In this document: in pieces, positions 7,380 through 16,214 of the stretch
Numbering within the stretch: the stretch's first letter is position 1
Layout of the letters: every line of letters starts with the position of its first letter
From: JAJRRH01 sp047638815
Lineage (GTDB): Bacteria > Bacteroidota > Bacteroidia > Flavobacteriales_D > JABDKJ01
Reading direction: 5' to 3'
Assembly (NCBI GenBank): GCA_047638815.1
Contig: JBLIMR010000015.1
Span: forward strand, 1 to 50,224
Length of the DNA: 50,224 nucleotides
The notes under the pieces: model-generated
Database searches by the model: none
The model's input: the letters and a program-made list of their open reading frames with translations, nothing else
Told to the model about the DNA's origin: nothing
Program-made: the position numbers and the translations under genes

Positions 7380-9228
7380 TTTTTTGACTTATGGATTTTT
7401 GTTTGTCTCTATCAATTAAAATAACATGATAAATTCCTTCCTCTAAACTACCGACATTTATTCGATTGCTCTCTATTGTTTTGTTGCCAACAAATCTACC
7501 CAATTGATCATAAAATTGAGCGCTCTGAAAGACTCTAGAACTATTGTGTTTAATATTAACAAAGTCCGATGTTGGATTTGGATATGCGATAAAATCGACC
7601 GGCAATAGGTTTTCTGAAACCCCTACATATTCGATGTCCGAAAGATACTGTGGTCTCATTAGTGCAGTGCCAGATAATCCACTTGGCAGAAATGAATCAT
7701 TATTTAAATTGTAATATATTTTCTCTTCTGAACTTATCGTGTTTTTGTCAAGCCCTACAGATATAAAATCTTCAGAAACTTGTTTAAATCCAATATAGTA
7801 TGACTGATCAACCAGTATTTTTTCAGCTAAAAAATAAACTTTATAACCCCCTATTTGATTTGGAAATTCTGGAGACAGGACATCTTCACTTTGATAAAGT
7901 ATGGTCCCAGGAGTGCCATTTTGACCATCATCATCCCAGACTGTAACCAGAATGAGTCCATTTGTTAAGTTAATACCAGCCTGATAAAATGACATTTGTA
8001 CAGCCTCAAGACTGTCTGATTGTAATGCTTTAACCTTAACGGCTATGTTTGCATTTCCATCTTTTATAGAAAGTCCAAAACTTCTTTCGGCAGAATTATC
8101 AGAGTAGTCGTAGTAGTTTAAGAATTTTTGACTGAATGAATAAGTGTCATTTTCAGAATTGCTATTTGGAGAACTCGTAAGAAATGCGGTTACATCAAAT
8201 TCTGCGGAGATTGTATTAACATTAGGATCGAAAAAGTAATTGTTAGGACTAGCACCTATTTCTTGATTGATCGCTAGGTCAGTATATGCAGGTATTGATG
8301 GAGACGCAGCATCAGTGAAACTTATTTGCTCGGACCCGTTATATTCTACGGTCATTCCAGTTTCGTTAATGAATGCTAGTGAAGATCTCAGATTTCTGAC
8401 ACCAAGCGCTTTTTGATCAGTCGTTAGTGAGCTTGGGCCGTTGTTCATATAGTGGGTCCAAGGAATTGAGACATAATCCTCATTGAGTAAGCTATAAATG
8501 GGCTCGGCAAAGCAAATGTCAACCAAAGCTGTGTCATTTATATTTCTATTAGCATCTAATCGAAGATAATCAATGTTCCAATGATCAAAACTTCCATCAG
8601 CAGTGGCATAATTTCTAAATCTAAACTGAAAGTTGTCATGTAGGTATGTCGCTTGGTCAATGGGTAATATTATTTGCTCAAAATCGGTAAAGCCAATATT
8701 GCCATTCATGCCCCAGTTCCAATCCCAGGTATTATTATCAATATTAAAAAACTCCAAAATGAGAGAATCTCCATTGTTAGGATCATCACCAAGACCACCT
8801 GCCTGAAAGAAAAAACTTAAGAATACGTTTTGTTCATCAAGGAGATTAATACCAACTGAGGTCAAAGTGTCTGCATTGCTTATGTTCCCTCCTATGAATC
8901 CGTCATGTGGATATCCTGTAGCATTCAACCCATCTAAAGTAACAACACCAATACTTGGTGGGTTATCTCCCCAACTCAAATTTCTATTCGCAGTAAGTCC
9001 ATTCCAAAGCACTTCGTTTCCAGCTTCATTTCCTTCAAAATGATCCTTTGAGAAGTCATCCTCAAAAGGAAGACCAACGGCATTGAGAGATTTGCTTTTA
9101 TCGATACGCTTAATCCTTTGGGAATAATCTTCAGCAACATTGCTGTTCACAATAATGTCCATTTCTTGCAATTGAGCACTTGCTGCAAAAACAAAGAAAA
9201 CGGAAAATATTAGGGAGATATTTTTCAT
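7363..9228 (-). CDS. Secreted protein with T9SS type A sorting domain
   Basis: A 621-residue protein beginning MKNISLIFSVFFVFAASAQ, a clear signal peptide. I chose the ATG at 9228 over an in-frame ATG at 9252, because the signal peptide starts there and it lies 4 bases after the PASTA stop instead of overlapping it. The body is beta-rich and Asn/Asp-rich without recognisable catalytic motifs, with jellyroll-like segments such as LRLDANRNINDTALVD. The last ~80 residues (AYPNPTSDFVNIKH...GIYHVILIDRDKQKSISQKIVIIK) form a type A C-terminal sorting domain, which directs export through the type IX system and attachment to the surface. Its place between a PASTA protein and rluD is odd functionally; co-transcription is likely. 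Confidence 0.85.
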   Translation of the reverse strand: MKNISLIFSVFFVFAASAQLQEMDIIVNSNVAEDYSQRIKRIDKSKSLNAVGLPFEDDFSKDHFEGNEAGNEVLWNGLTANRNLSWGDNPPSIGVVTLDGLNATGYPHDGFIGGNISNADTLTSVGINLLDEQNVFLSFFFQAGGLGDDPNNGDSLILEFFNIDNNTWDWNWGMNGNIGFTDFEQIILPIDQATYLHDNFQFRFRNYATADGSFDHWNIDYLRLDANRNINDTALVDICFAEPIYSLLNEDYVSIPWTHYMNNGPSSLTTDQKALGVRNLRSSLAFINETGMTVEYNGSEQISFTDAASPSIPAYTDLAINQEIGASPNNYFFDPNVNTISAEFDVTAFLTSSPNSNSENDTYSFSQKFLNYYDYSDNSAERSFGLSIKDGNANIAVKVKALQSDSLEAVQMSFYQAGINLTNGLILVTVWDDDGQNGTPGTILYQSEDVLSPEFPNQIGGYKVYFLAEKILVDQSYYIGFKQVSEDFISVGLDKNTISSEEKIYYNLNNDSFLPSGLSGTALMRPQYLSDIEYVGVSENLLPVDFIAYPNPTSDFVNIKHNSSRVFQSAQFYDQLGRFVGNKTIESNRINVGSLEEGIYHVILIDRDKQKSISQKIVIIK

Positions 9229-9232
9229 TTTT

Positions 9233-10039
9233 TTAGGGCGTGTTTGGTTCATCTCTGCTTATTTGAATATTCACAGCTGCACCTTCATATATGGTTTTAG
9301 TAGAAGAGGGGTTTTGTTTTACTACAAAAGCATTTAGTGTGTCGTATTGTGTTTTACATCCCGTACAGTCTCCAGAAATACGCCCCAAATTGATGGAGTA
9401 GTTTATCAATTTGGTTCTAGCGTTAATTAGTTTAAGGCCTATGATGTTTGGCACTCCGACCGTTTTGTTGGACATTTTCCCCAAAACTACAGTTACTATA
9501 CTTCCTCGCTCAATTCTTTCACCTTCTTTTAATCTTCTTCCATTGTATATCTGTTCTAGAACGCAGCCTCCACAGGTGTTATTGCTTTTGTATTCCAAAA
9601 CAATATTCATCCCAAGATTGCTCAACTTACGTACGGCTATTCTTTTGGAGTCATGGATTAAGCTTGGCATGGAAACCATCGGAGGTCTCAGCTTATTTAT
9701 GGTCAAATAAACCCTTCTATTTTCTTTCACCATATATGATTCCTTTTCACCTGTTTTCGGGTTCACAATAAATGGACCCGGAATTTGGGATACTACCATC
9801 CCGGGCATAAAGTTCTCCATGTAAACAGAATCTTCTATGGTATACTGTAACCCATTATCTTCCAATACTTTCTTGGCTTCAACAATACTCATGTGACTGA
9901 GATCGGGCAAAGGTAACTTTTCACCATGATGGGTGTAGCTGCCTAGCCAAGCAAATACTACATAAAGAAGTAAGCAAAATATAACCACCGCTAAGCTCAG
10001 GTGAATGAGAAATGTTTTACTTTTTAAGAATTGTAACAT
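9233..10039 (-). CDS. Membrane-anchored PASTA-domain protein
   Basis: A 268-residue protein with a short cytoplasmic tail, one transmembrane helix (about 11-31) and three PASTA repeats (about 40-110, 115-190 and 192-262). PASTA domains bind muropeptides or beta-lactam-like ligands in Ser/Thr kinases and penicillin-binding proteins; here they stand alone without a kinase or transpeptidase. Divergent placement opposite ddl suits a role in peptidoglycan sensing or synthesis (inference). Two CxxC pairs, CGGC in the second PASTA repeat and CTGC in the third, are visible and might form periplasmic disulfides. A one-mismatch promoter (TATCTTAG on the minus strand, 10056-10063) lies upstream. It leads the operon continuing into the T9SS protein and rluD. 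Confidence 0.85.
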   Translation of the reverse strand: MLQFLKSKTFLIHLSLAVVIFCLLLYVVFAWLGSYTHHGEKLPLPDLSHMSIVEAKKVLEDNGLQYTIEDSVYMENFMPGMVVSQIPGPFIVNPKTGEKESYMVKENRRVYLTINKLRPPMVSMPSLIHDSKRIAVRKLSNLGMNIVLEYKSNNTCGGCVLEQIYNGRRLKEGERIERGSIVTVVLGKMSNKTVGVPNIIGLKLINARTKLINYSINLGRISGDCTGCKTQYDTLNAFVVKQNPSSTKTIYEGAAVNIQISRDEPNTP

Positions 10040-10243
10040 ATCTAAAATAAGTTCGCTAAGATAGGATGTAGCATTGTTTTAACATATAAAATTGCACTAT
10101 TTATTACTTAATCGAATCTTAATAAAATCATGGAGGATTGTCTAGAAACTTTGTGAGACAAAAAGTATTGTTCGCTAAATATCTTTTTTGTCTTAAACCA
10201 AGATTATATCAATAGATAAATGTCAAAAAATAATTTTTAACCC

Positions 10244-10274
10244 TTCGTGCTGACTTCTTATACCAATACCTTTG
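10244..10274 (+). promoter_or_regulatory. Bacteroidota-type promoter (TTCG-N19-TACCTTTG) for ddl
   Basis: Exact TAnnTTTG at 10267-10274, with TTCG (one mismatch to TTTG) 19 bases upstream at 10244-10247. The ATG at 10302 follows after a leader of about 20 bases. The box overlaps an alternative TTG start at 10272, which argues against that start. Confidence 0.6.
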
Positions 10275-10301
10275 TTTGGATTACAAAATTTCATAAAATT
10301 C

Positions 10302-11264
10302 ATGAAGAACATTGCAGTACTAACGGGAGGGTATTCGGGTGAGATCGAGGTGTCATTAAAGAGCGCTTCAACGGTAATGAAGTACTTGGATATGGGTCAG
10401 TATAATCCTATTTTGGTACATATTTTAAGAGATCGTTGGTATGCAAATTTAAAGGGTAATGAATGCCCGATTGACAAGAATGACTTTAGCTTTGTTTCTG
10501 ATAATGAGAAAGTTGAGTTTGATTTCGCTTATATCGTTATTCATGGGACTCCCGGTGAGGATGGGAAAATTCAAGGTTATTTGGAAATGTTAGAAATTCC
10601 TTATTCAACGGGAAACGTATTGAATACCGCATTGACTTTCAATAAGATTTCAACGAAACAAGCACTAGATGAAATAGGCTATTATACAGCGGATTACGTT
10701 CATTTTCGACAGGGGGAGTTGTATGACTCGAATGATATTCTTAAGAAGTTGGGATTACCTTTGTTTGTTAAACCGGCCGAATCTGGCTCAAGTCTTGGTA
10801 TATCAAAGGTAAAAGAGATGGTTGAGTTGCCAAAGGCAATTGAAGAAACTTTCAAATTTCATGATCAGTGTTTGATAGAAGGATTTGTTGAGGGGCGAGA
10901 AATAACATGTGGAGCATTTATAATGGATGGTACAGTGAAGGTTTTGCCCATCACGGAAGTTATAACCCAAAAGGAGTTTTTCGATTATAAGGCGAAATAT
11001 GAACATGATCAAACGGTAGAAGTAACTCCTGCGGATTTAAGTGAAAAAGATTACAAGGCTTGTCAAGAAATGACAGGAAAAATATATGGTGATCTGGGAT
11101 GCGAAGGCATCGTCAGAGTAGATTACATTTTGAGTAAAAAGGGATTGATGATCATAGAAATTAATACAGTGCCTGGACTGACGGATATGAGTTTCATTCC
11201 TCAACAGGTTAGAGCCGCGGGTATAGATTTAACCAAGTTTTTTGAGTCCAGCATTAAGTTATAA
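10302..11264 (+). CDS. ddl: D-alanine--D-alanine ligase
   Basis: A 320-residue ATP-grasp ligase that joins two D-alanines for the peptidoglycan pentapeptide, in the cytoplasm. The N-terminus MKNIAVLTGGYSGEIEVSL matches the family's GGxSxExxVSLxS signature, although GGYSGE lacks the more usual serine order. HGTPGEDGKIQGYLE (about 76-90) is the Ddl HG(x)xGEDG signature. Further family motifs are KPAESGSSLGISKV, GREITCGAF and a metal/ATP-binding segment ending IIEINTVPGLTDMSFIPQ. I use the ATG at 10302; a TTG ten codons upstream lies within the promoter box. The gene is followed by glmM after 77 bases and is divergent from the PASTA gene, so both sides relate to cell-wall growth. Confidence 0.95.
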   Translation: MKNIAVLTGGYSGEIEVSLKSASTVMKYLDMGQYNPILVHILRDRWYANLKGNECPIDKNDFSFVSDNEKVEFDFAYIVIHGTPGEDGKIQGYLEMLEIPYSTGNVLNTALTFNKISTKQALDEIGYYTADYVHFRQGELYDSNDILKKLGLPLFVKPAESGSSLGISKVKEMVELPKAIEETFKFHDQCLIEGFVEGREITCGAFIMDGTVKVLPITEVITQKEFFDYKAKYEHDQTVEVTPADLSEKDYKACQEMTGKIYGDLGCEGIVRVDYILSKKGLMIIEINTVPGLTDMSFIPQQVRAAGIDLTKFFESSIKL

Positions 11265-11341
11265 ATGTACTATTATACGATATTTACCACTAAAATAGAG
11301 ATGCCAGAACACAAATTAGATACTTATAAAACACTAAAAAA

Positions 11342-12730
11342 ATGACACTAATAAAATCAATTTCTGGGATTCGAGGAACAATAGGCGGTAAGGTAGGGCA
11401 GGGTTTAAGCCCATTGGATGTTGTGAAGTTTGCCGCTGCCTATGGCACCTGGATCATGGATAGAAATAATGGATCGAAAGTGAAAATTGTTCTCGGTCGT
11501 GATGCAAGAATATCGGGTTTAATGGTTGAAGGTTTAGTCGTTTCGACTTTACAGGCTTTGGGAATTGATGTTCTTAATCTTGGATTCAGTACCACCCCAA
11601 CGGTAGAATTAGCAGTTCCATTGGAAGGAGCACATGGTGGAATAATATTAACGGCTAGTCATAATCCTAAACAATGGAATGCCTTGAAATTACTCAACGA
11701 AAAAGGAGAATTCATTTCTGGTGCCGAGGGCGAAAAATTGCTCAAAATTGCGGACGATGAAGCATTCGATTTTGCAGACGTGGATAATCTTGGAAGTATT
11801 GCCACGGATGATAGTTATATGGACAAACATATTGAGCATGTTTTACAATTGAAGGGCGTTGAGCCAGAGTTAATTGCTCAGGCTAATTTTAAGGTTGCTT
11901 GTGATTGTGTTAACTCTACAGGAGGAATCGTGATCCCAAAACTACTAAAGGCTCTAGGAGTAAAAGAGGTTATTGAAATGTATTGTGAGCCAAATGGTCA
12001 ATTTCCTCATAATCCAGAACCTCTTGCTGAGAATTTAACGGCAATTTCTGATAAGATTAAATCAGAAGGTGCAGATCTTGGGGTTGTTGTAGATCCAGAT
12101 GTAGATCGATTGGCAATGGTCAATGAAGATGGTTCAATGTTCGGAGAGGAGTACACTCTCGTTGCAGTGGCCGATCATGTCTTGTCTTATGAAATTGGCT
12201 GTGCGGTATCTAATTTATCATCGACTAGGGCATTGAGAGACGTATGTACCCGTCATGGACAGAGCTATTATGCTTCATCTGTAGGCGAAGTTAATGTTGT
12301 AGATATGATGAAAAAGCAAAATGCAGTGATCGGAGGAGAAGGAAACGGGGGTATTATCTATCCAGAATCACATTATGGACGAGATGCCTTGGTTGGAATT
12401 GGTTTGTTTTTAACGCTTTTGGCGAAGAAAAAGATGACAATGACCGAGTTGAAGGCTTCATATCCAATTTATTTTATGTCCAAAAATAAGATCCAACTTA
12501 CCCCGGACATTGATGTAGATGCAATATTGTCAGAAATGGCTCATAAGTACAGTAACGAAGATGTAAGTACTATTGATGGGGTTAAGATTGATTTCAAAAA
12601 TGAGTGGGTTCATCTGAGAAAATCAAATACAGAACCTATCATTCGAGTCTATTCAGAAAGTAATAGTCAGGAAAATGCAGATGCAATAGCGAAAAGAATA
12701 ATGGATGAGATTTTATTGATCACTGCATAA
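11342..12730 (+). CDS. glmM: Phosphoglucosamine mutase-like alpha-D-phosphohexomutase
   Basis: A 462-residue phosphohexomutase. The active-site loop TASHNPKQWNALK carries the phosphoserine S106. The metal site is DPDVDR (about 255-260), the sugar-binding loop GEGNGG (about 331-336), and the phosphate-binding loop RKSNTEPIIRVY lies near the C-terminus. GlmM converts glucosamine-6-phosphate to glucosamine-1-phosphate for UDP-GlcNAc. The neighbour ddl and the TEP-type phosphate loop favour GlmM, but phosphomannomutase/phosphoglucomutase activity cannot be excluded. The 77-base gap from ddl holds a 26-codon reading frame whose stop overlaps this ATG. Likely co-transcribed with ddl. Confidence 0.88.
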   Translation: MTLIKSISGIRGTIGGKVGQGLSPLDVVKFAAAYGTWIMDRNNGSKVKIVLGRDARISGLMVEGLVVSTLQALGIDVLNLGFSTTPTVELAVPLEGAHGGIILTASHNPKQWNALKLLNEKGEFISGAEGEKLLKIADDEAFDFADVDNLGSIATDDSYMDKHIEHVLQLKGVEPELIAQANFKVACDCVNSTGGIVIPKLLKALGVKEVIEMYCEPNGQFPHNPEPLAENLTAISDKIKSEGADLGVVVDPDVDRLAMVNEDGSMFGEEYTLVAVADHVLSYEIGCAVSNLSSTRALRDVCTRHGQSYYASSVGEVNVVDMMKKQNAVIGGEGNGGIIYPESHYGRDALVGIGLFLTLLAKKKMTMTELKASYPIYFMSKNKIQLTPDIDVDAILSEMAHKYSNEDVSTIDGVKIDFKNEWVHLRKSNTEPIIRVYSESNSQENADAIAKRIMDEILLITA

Positions 12731-12766
12731 AGCACAGGATTAATCCCTGCTTATCACCACATTTAG

Positions 12767-12774
12767 TATTTTTG
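12767..12774 (+). promoter_or_regulatory. Bacteroidota -7 promoter box (TATTTTTG) for the cysteine desulfurase gene
   Basis: Exact TAnnTTTG match 18 bases before the ATG at 12793. No clear -33 element. Confidence 0.45.
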
Positions 12775-12792
12775 TCAAAATTTTGGAAACTT

Positions 12793-13929
12793 ATGTCAAA
12801 AGTATATCTAGATAATGCCGCGACCACTCCCCTTGATCCTCAGGTCCTTGAAGCCATGTTGCCTTTTATGACAGAACACTTTGGGAACCCTTCTTCTATT
12901 CATTCCTATGGTAGAAAAACCAAGGATGCCATTGAAACGGCTAGACGGAAAGTTTCGGGTTATTTAAATTGTAAACCCAACGAAATTTGTTTCACATCGG
13001 GAGGTACTGAAGCAGATAACATTGCCATATATGATGCAATACATACCCATGGTGTTAAAAATATAATTACATCAAGAATCGAACACCATGCGGTATTGAA
13101 TACTTCTATGGATTTTATTTCTAAAGGCATTAACGTGCACTTTGTTGATTTGGACGTTAATGGTAATGTTAGTGTAAATCATCTTGAAGAATTACTTCAA
13201 AATCATTCTGAAAGTCTTGTTAGCTTAATGCATGCGAATAATGAAATTGGAAATATTATAGATCTAAAGGCTGTTTCAATTCTTTGCAGAAAATATAATG
13301 CACTGCTTCATTCTGATACAGTGCAGACCATGGCTCATTATAATTTTGATTTGTCCGAACTTGATATCGATTACATTGCAGGTTCTGCGCATAAGTTTCA
13401 TGGGCCAAAAGGAGTAGGATTCTTATATCATAAGAAAAAATCATCCTTCAAAGGCATTATGCATGGCGGTTCACAAGAGAGAGATCATCGTGCGGGAACT
13501 GAAAATTTATATGGTATTGTAGGCCTTGCGAAGGCCATGGAGCTAGCTTTTGAAAACTTGGATGAACATCAAGTTCACGTTCAAGGTTTGAAGAGTCACA
13601 TGATCAACAAGTTGAAAGAAATGATCCCAGGAGTGGCCTTTAATGGTGAATCCGGAGGTGAATCTTTGTACACTGTTTTGAGTGTCAAATTACCAGAGAA
13701 TGACAACAGTTCAATGTTGCTTTTTAGTTTAGATTTAGAAGGGATTGCGGTTTCAGGTGGTAGCGCTTGTACTTCAGGTAGTGATATCGGTTCACATGTT
13801 TTGCAGCAATTGAAAATGACGCATGATGGTCCTAGCATCAGATTTTCTTTCAGTAGAATGAACACAATTGATGAACTAGACTATTGCCTTTCAGTGTTAA
13901 GAAAAATGTACGAGTCTACACCAGTTTAA
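12793..13929 (+). CDS. Cysteine desulfurase (NifS/IscS family)
   Basis: A 378-residue PLP enzyme that converts cysteine to alanine and delivers persulfide sulfur for Fe-S clusters or thio-modified tRNA. It opens YLDNAATTPLDPQVLEAM. K201 in SAHKFHGPKG is the PLP lysine; H99 (EHHAVL) stacks on the cofactor. The catalytic cysteine is C326 in SGGSACTSGS, in a loop typical of group I (NifS/IscS) enzymes. RAGTEN (233-238) is also present. I use the ATG at 12793, not a TTG seven codons upstream that lies inside the promoter box. The stop shares bases with the stop of the convergent gene. No iscU, sufU or mnmA is adjacent, so the acceptor is unknown. Confidence 0.93.
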   Translation: MSKVYLDNAATTPLDPQVLEAMLPFMTEHFGNPSSIHSYGRKTKDAIETARRKVSGYLNCKPNEICFTSGGTEADNIAIYDAIHTHGVKNIITSRIEHHAVLNTSMDFISKGINVHFVDLDVNGNVSVNHLEELLQNHSESLVSLMHANNEIGNIIDLKAVSILCRKYNALLHSDTVQTMAHYNFDLSELDIDYIAGSAHKFHGPKGVGFLYHKKKSSFKGIMHGGSQERDHRAGTENLYGIVGLAKAMELAFENLDEHQVHVQGLKSHMINKLKEMIPGVAFNGESGGESLYTVLSVKLPENDNSSMLLFSLDLEGIAVSGGSACTSGSDIGSHVLQQLKMTHDGPSIRFSFSRMNTIDELDYCLSVLRKMYESTPV

Positions 13930-15365
13930 TCCTTGGCAGTCGCTTCTTTCTTTTTCGCCTCTTTATAACCAAAAAGCTTGTTCTTTTTGATGATCATATC
14001 GACATAAGTTGGCACCATATCTTCCCATCCACTTTTGCCTTCTTTGATCATCTTGAGCACCTTAGTTGAAAAGATACCTAAAACGTCTTTGTTGCACTTC
14101 AGATCAATGACTCTTTTATTGAAAAGCAAATAATCATATAGTGGTTTAACCCGAGGATGAACATCAAGGTTTTCACTATTATAAAGTACATCATTTTTAC
14201 TATCCATGAATGGATAGAGATATATCTTCACATCACGAGTAAAAAATATACCAAATGCATGCAGCATTCCGCCATTGAGATTTCGGTAATATTTTTCATT
14301 GAAAATCTCTTTCATATGATCAATTCCCATTATGAATCCTAGTCTTTTCTTGGTAAAGCCAGAGAGATACTCAGCAACTTTGTAATATTTTTTGTAATTT
14401 GAAATCATTACGGTTTGACCCAGCGAGCAGAGAATATCTGCACGATCTAAGAAATCATGTTCGTCAACATCACCTTCCATTAGAAGGTTGTTAAGTGTTA
14501 TCTCAAAGAGGACTTGAAGATTTTCTTTATCAACTTTAGAATCTTTGACAAATTCCTCATATCCCTTAAGTATCATATCCATGTTAACTTTCGTTACTGG
14601 GCGAAAACTACCTCTAATCGTCAGAATATTTTTCTTGTATAGCAGATCAGCTGGATGCTGCATTACACCATCAGGAGAAAATATAACCGCATTGGTCATT
14701 CCATTTTTAACAAGCTTCAAACTCATCAAACGATTATCAACATTTTCAAATTCAGGCCCACGCATTATAATCGTATCCAACTGTAATTTGTCCAAAGAGA
14801 TGTTGTCGTATAAGGAATCTAAGAATACATCAGGGTCATCCGAATGAAAATAACTTGCATATATGAGGTTTACACCCAAAATCCCAATTGTTTCCTGCTG
14901 AAGTCCTGCTTCGTTTTCCAATGGGTGAACATGTAAAACGACTTCATTTGCCTCCTCCTCTGGATTGGCCTGAAATCTTATGCCTACCCACCCATGGCCT
15001 TTGTATTTCTTCTTGTAATCTATTGTTGTGATTGTATTCGAAAAGGCAAAGTATTTCAAGTCCTTACCTTTTTCCTTTGGGACCCGTTCCATAATCAGCC
15101 CATACTCATGGTCGATCATCTTCTCCACTCTCGATCTACACACGTATCTATTGCTTTCTTCAGGGCCATAAATGGCATCACTAAAGTCTTTATCATAAGC
15201 GCTCATCGCTTTTGCAATGGTTCCAGAAGCCCCACCAGCCCTAAAAAAATGACGAACAACTTCTTGACCCGCTCCTATTTCGGCAAAGGTGCCGTATATG
15301 GAGGGTTCCAAATTAACGCGTAACGCTTTTTGTTTTGTGGTGAGAATTGCTCTTTCCAAGGTCAT
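13926..15365 (-). CDS. Conserved 479-residue protein of unknown function
   Basis: A 479-residue, apparently cytosolic protein without a signal peptide or membrane helix. The N-terminal region has a strongly patterned stretch, YGTFAEIGAGQEVVRHFF then RAGGASGTIAKAMSAYD (about 24-58), which looks like a functional core. The C-terminal tail is Lys/Ala-rich. I recall near relatives across Bacteroidota that carry loose labels such as 'nicotinate-nucleotide adenylyltransferase' or 'TonB-dependent receptor'. Neither is supported: there is no HxGH nucleotidyltransferase motif and no signal peptide or barrel. The gene is divergent from a metallo-hydrolase, with back-to-back promoter boxes, and convergent with the desulfurase gene. 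Confidence 0.8.
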   Translation of the reverse strand: MTLERAILTTKQKALRVNLEPSIYGTFAEIGAGQEVVRHFFRAGGASGTIAKAMSAYDKDFSDAIYGPEESNRYVCRSRVEKMIDHEYGLIMERVPKEKGKDLKYFAFSNTITTIDYKKKYKGHGWVGIRFQANPEEEANEVVLHVHPLENEAGLQQETIGILGVNLIYASYFHSDDPDVFLDSLYDNISLDKLQLDTIIMRGPEFENVDNRLMSLKLVKNGMTNAVIFSPDGVMQHPADLLYKKNILTIRGSFRPVTKVNMDMILKGYEEFVKDSKVDKENLQVLFEITLNNLLMEGDVDEHDFLDRADILCSLGQTVMISNYKKYYKVAEYLSGFTKKRLGFIMGIDHMKEIFNEKYYRNLNGGMLHAFGIFFTRDVKIYLYPFMDSKNDVLYNSENLDVHPRVKPLYDYLLFNKRVIDLKCNKDVLGIFSTKVLKMIKEGKSGWEDMVPTYVDMIIKKNKLFGYKEAKKKEATAKD

Positions 15366-15384
15366 AGTAACTTTAAGTGATGAA

Positions 15385-15392
15385 CAAAAATA
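15385..15392 (-). promoter_or_regulatory. Bacteroidota -7 promoter box (TATTTTTG, minus) for the 479-residue protein gene
   Basis: Exact TAnnTTTG on the minus strand, 20 bases from the ATG at 15365. Together with the plus-strand box at 15427-15434 it makes a compact divergent promoter region of about 85 bases. Confidence 0.5.
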
Positions 15393-15426
15393 AATTGTTT
15401 ATTCCACTAATTGGTGAAATCTCTTA

Positions 15427-15434
15427 TAAATTTG
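15427..15434 (+). promoter_or_regulatory. Bacteroidota -7 promoter box (TAAATTTG) for the metallo-hydrolase gene
   Basis: Exact TAnnTTTG match 17 bases before the ATG at 15451. Confidence 0.5.
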
Positions 15435-15450
15435 TAAAAAACATCTCGTT

Positions 15451-16209
15451 ATGAAAATTACTTTTCTTGGTACGGGTACTTCTCAGGGTGTGCCAGTGAT
15501 TACATGTTCATGCGAGGTTTGTCAATCTGAAGATCAAAGAGATAAAAGATTGCGCTGTTCATTGTGGGTTGAAGTCAATGATCTCAATATTGTTATTGAT
15601 GCAGGTCCGGATTTTAGACAACAAATGTTGCGTGAGAAAGTACCCGACATTGATGCCATACTCATTACCCATGAACACAAAGACCACATTGCTGGGTTGG
15701 ATGATGTAAGAGCATATAACTTTCGACATCAGAAATCTATTAATATTCATGCTACACCATCAGTTCAAGAAGCACTTAAAAGAGAATATCACTATGTTTT
15801 TACACCAACAGGATACCCAGGGCTACCTAAAATGAAGCTAATTGATCTGGACGGTGATTTTAAAGTCGAAAACCAAGAAGTAAAAGTCATTGATTATTTG
15901 CACTACAAATTACCAGTAAAAGGATTTAGAATAAATGACATGGCCTATCTTACAGACATTAAGACAATTACTGAAAAGGAGAAAGGGAAGCTTGCTGGAT
16001 GTAAGGTTTTAATCGTCAGTGCCTTGAGGAAAACCGAACACTTGTCACATCTGTCTCTTCCTGAAGCTCTGGAGCTAATAGAAGAATTAAAACCCGAAAA
16101 AGCATATTTAACACACCTAAGCCATCTCATGGGTAGACATGAAGATGTCAGTAAGGAATTACCAGCCAATGTGGAAATTGCATTTGATGGGTTGACGTTG
16201 CAACTTTAA
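15451..16209 (+). CDS. PhnP-like metallo-beta-lactamase-fold hydrolase
   Basis: A 252-residue MBL-fold enzyme. The signature THEHKDHIAGLDD gives metal ligands H74, H76, D78 and H79; GPDFRQQ (about 52-58) and later LTHLSHLMGRH supply further ligand positions. The N-terminus FLGTGTSQGVPVITCSCEVC has a cysteine trio (C19, C21, C24) like the structural zinc site of PhnP-type phosphodiesterases. E. coli PhnP cleaves cyclic ribosyl phosphates in phosphonate breakdown, but no phn genes are nearby. The Bacteroidota branch is probably a phosphodiesterase with an unknown substrate. Own promoter; divergent from the 479-residue protein gene. Confidence 0.87.
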   Translation: MKITFLGTGTSQGVPVITCSCEVCQSEDQRDKRLRCSLWVEVNDLNIVIDAGPDFRQQMLREKVPDIDAILITHEHKDHIAGLDDVRAYNFRHQKSINIHATPSVQEALKREYHYVFTPTGYPGLPKMKLIDLDGDFKVENQEVKVIDYLHYKLPVKGFRINDMAYLTDIKTITEKEKGKLAGCKVLIVSALRKTEHLSHLSLPEALELIEELKPEKAYLTHLSHLMGRHEDVSKELPANVEIAFDGLTLQL

Positions 16210-16214
16210 AGTGG

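Noticed and set aside
12731..12760. Possible hairpin around GGATTAATCC after glmM
   Set aside because: The inner palindrome is AT-rich, the flanking stem needs bulges and there is no T-run, so it is not supported as a terminator.
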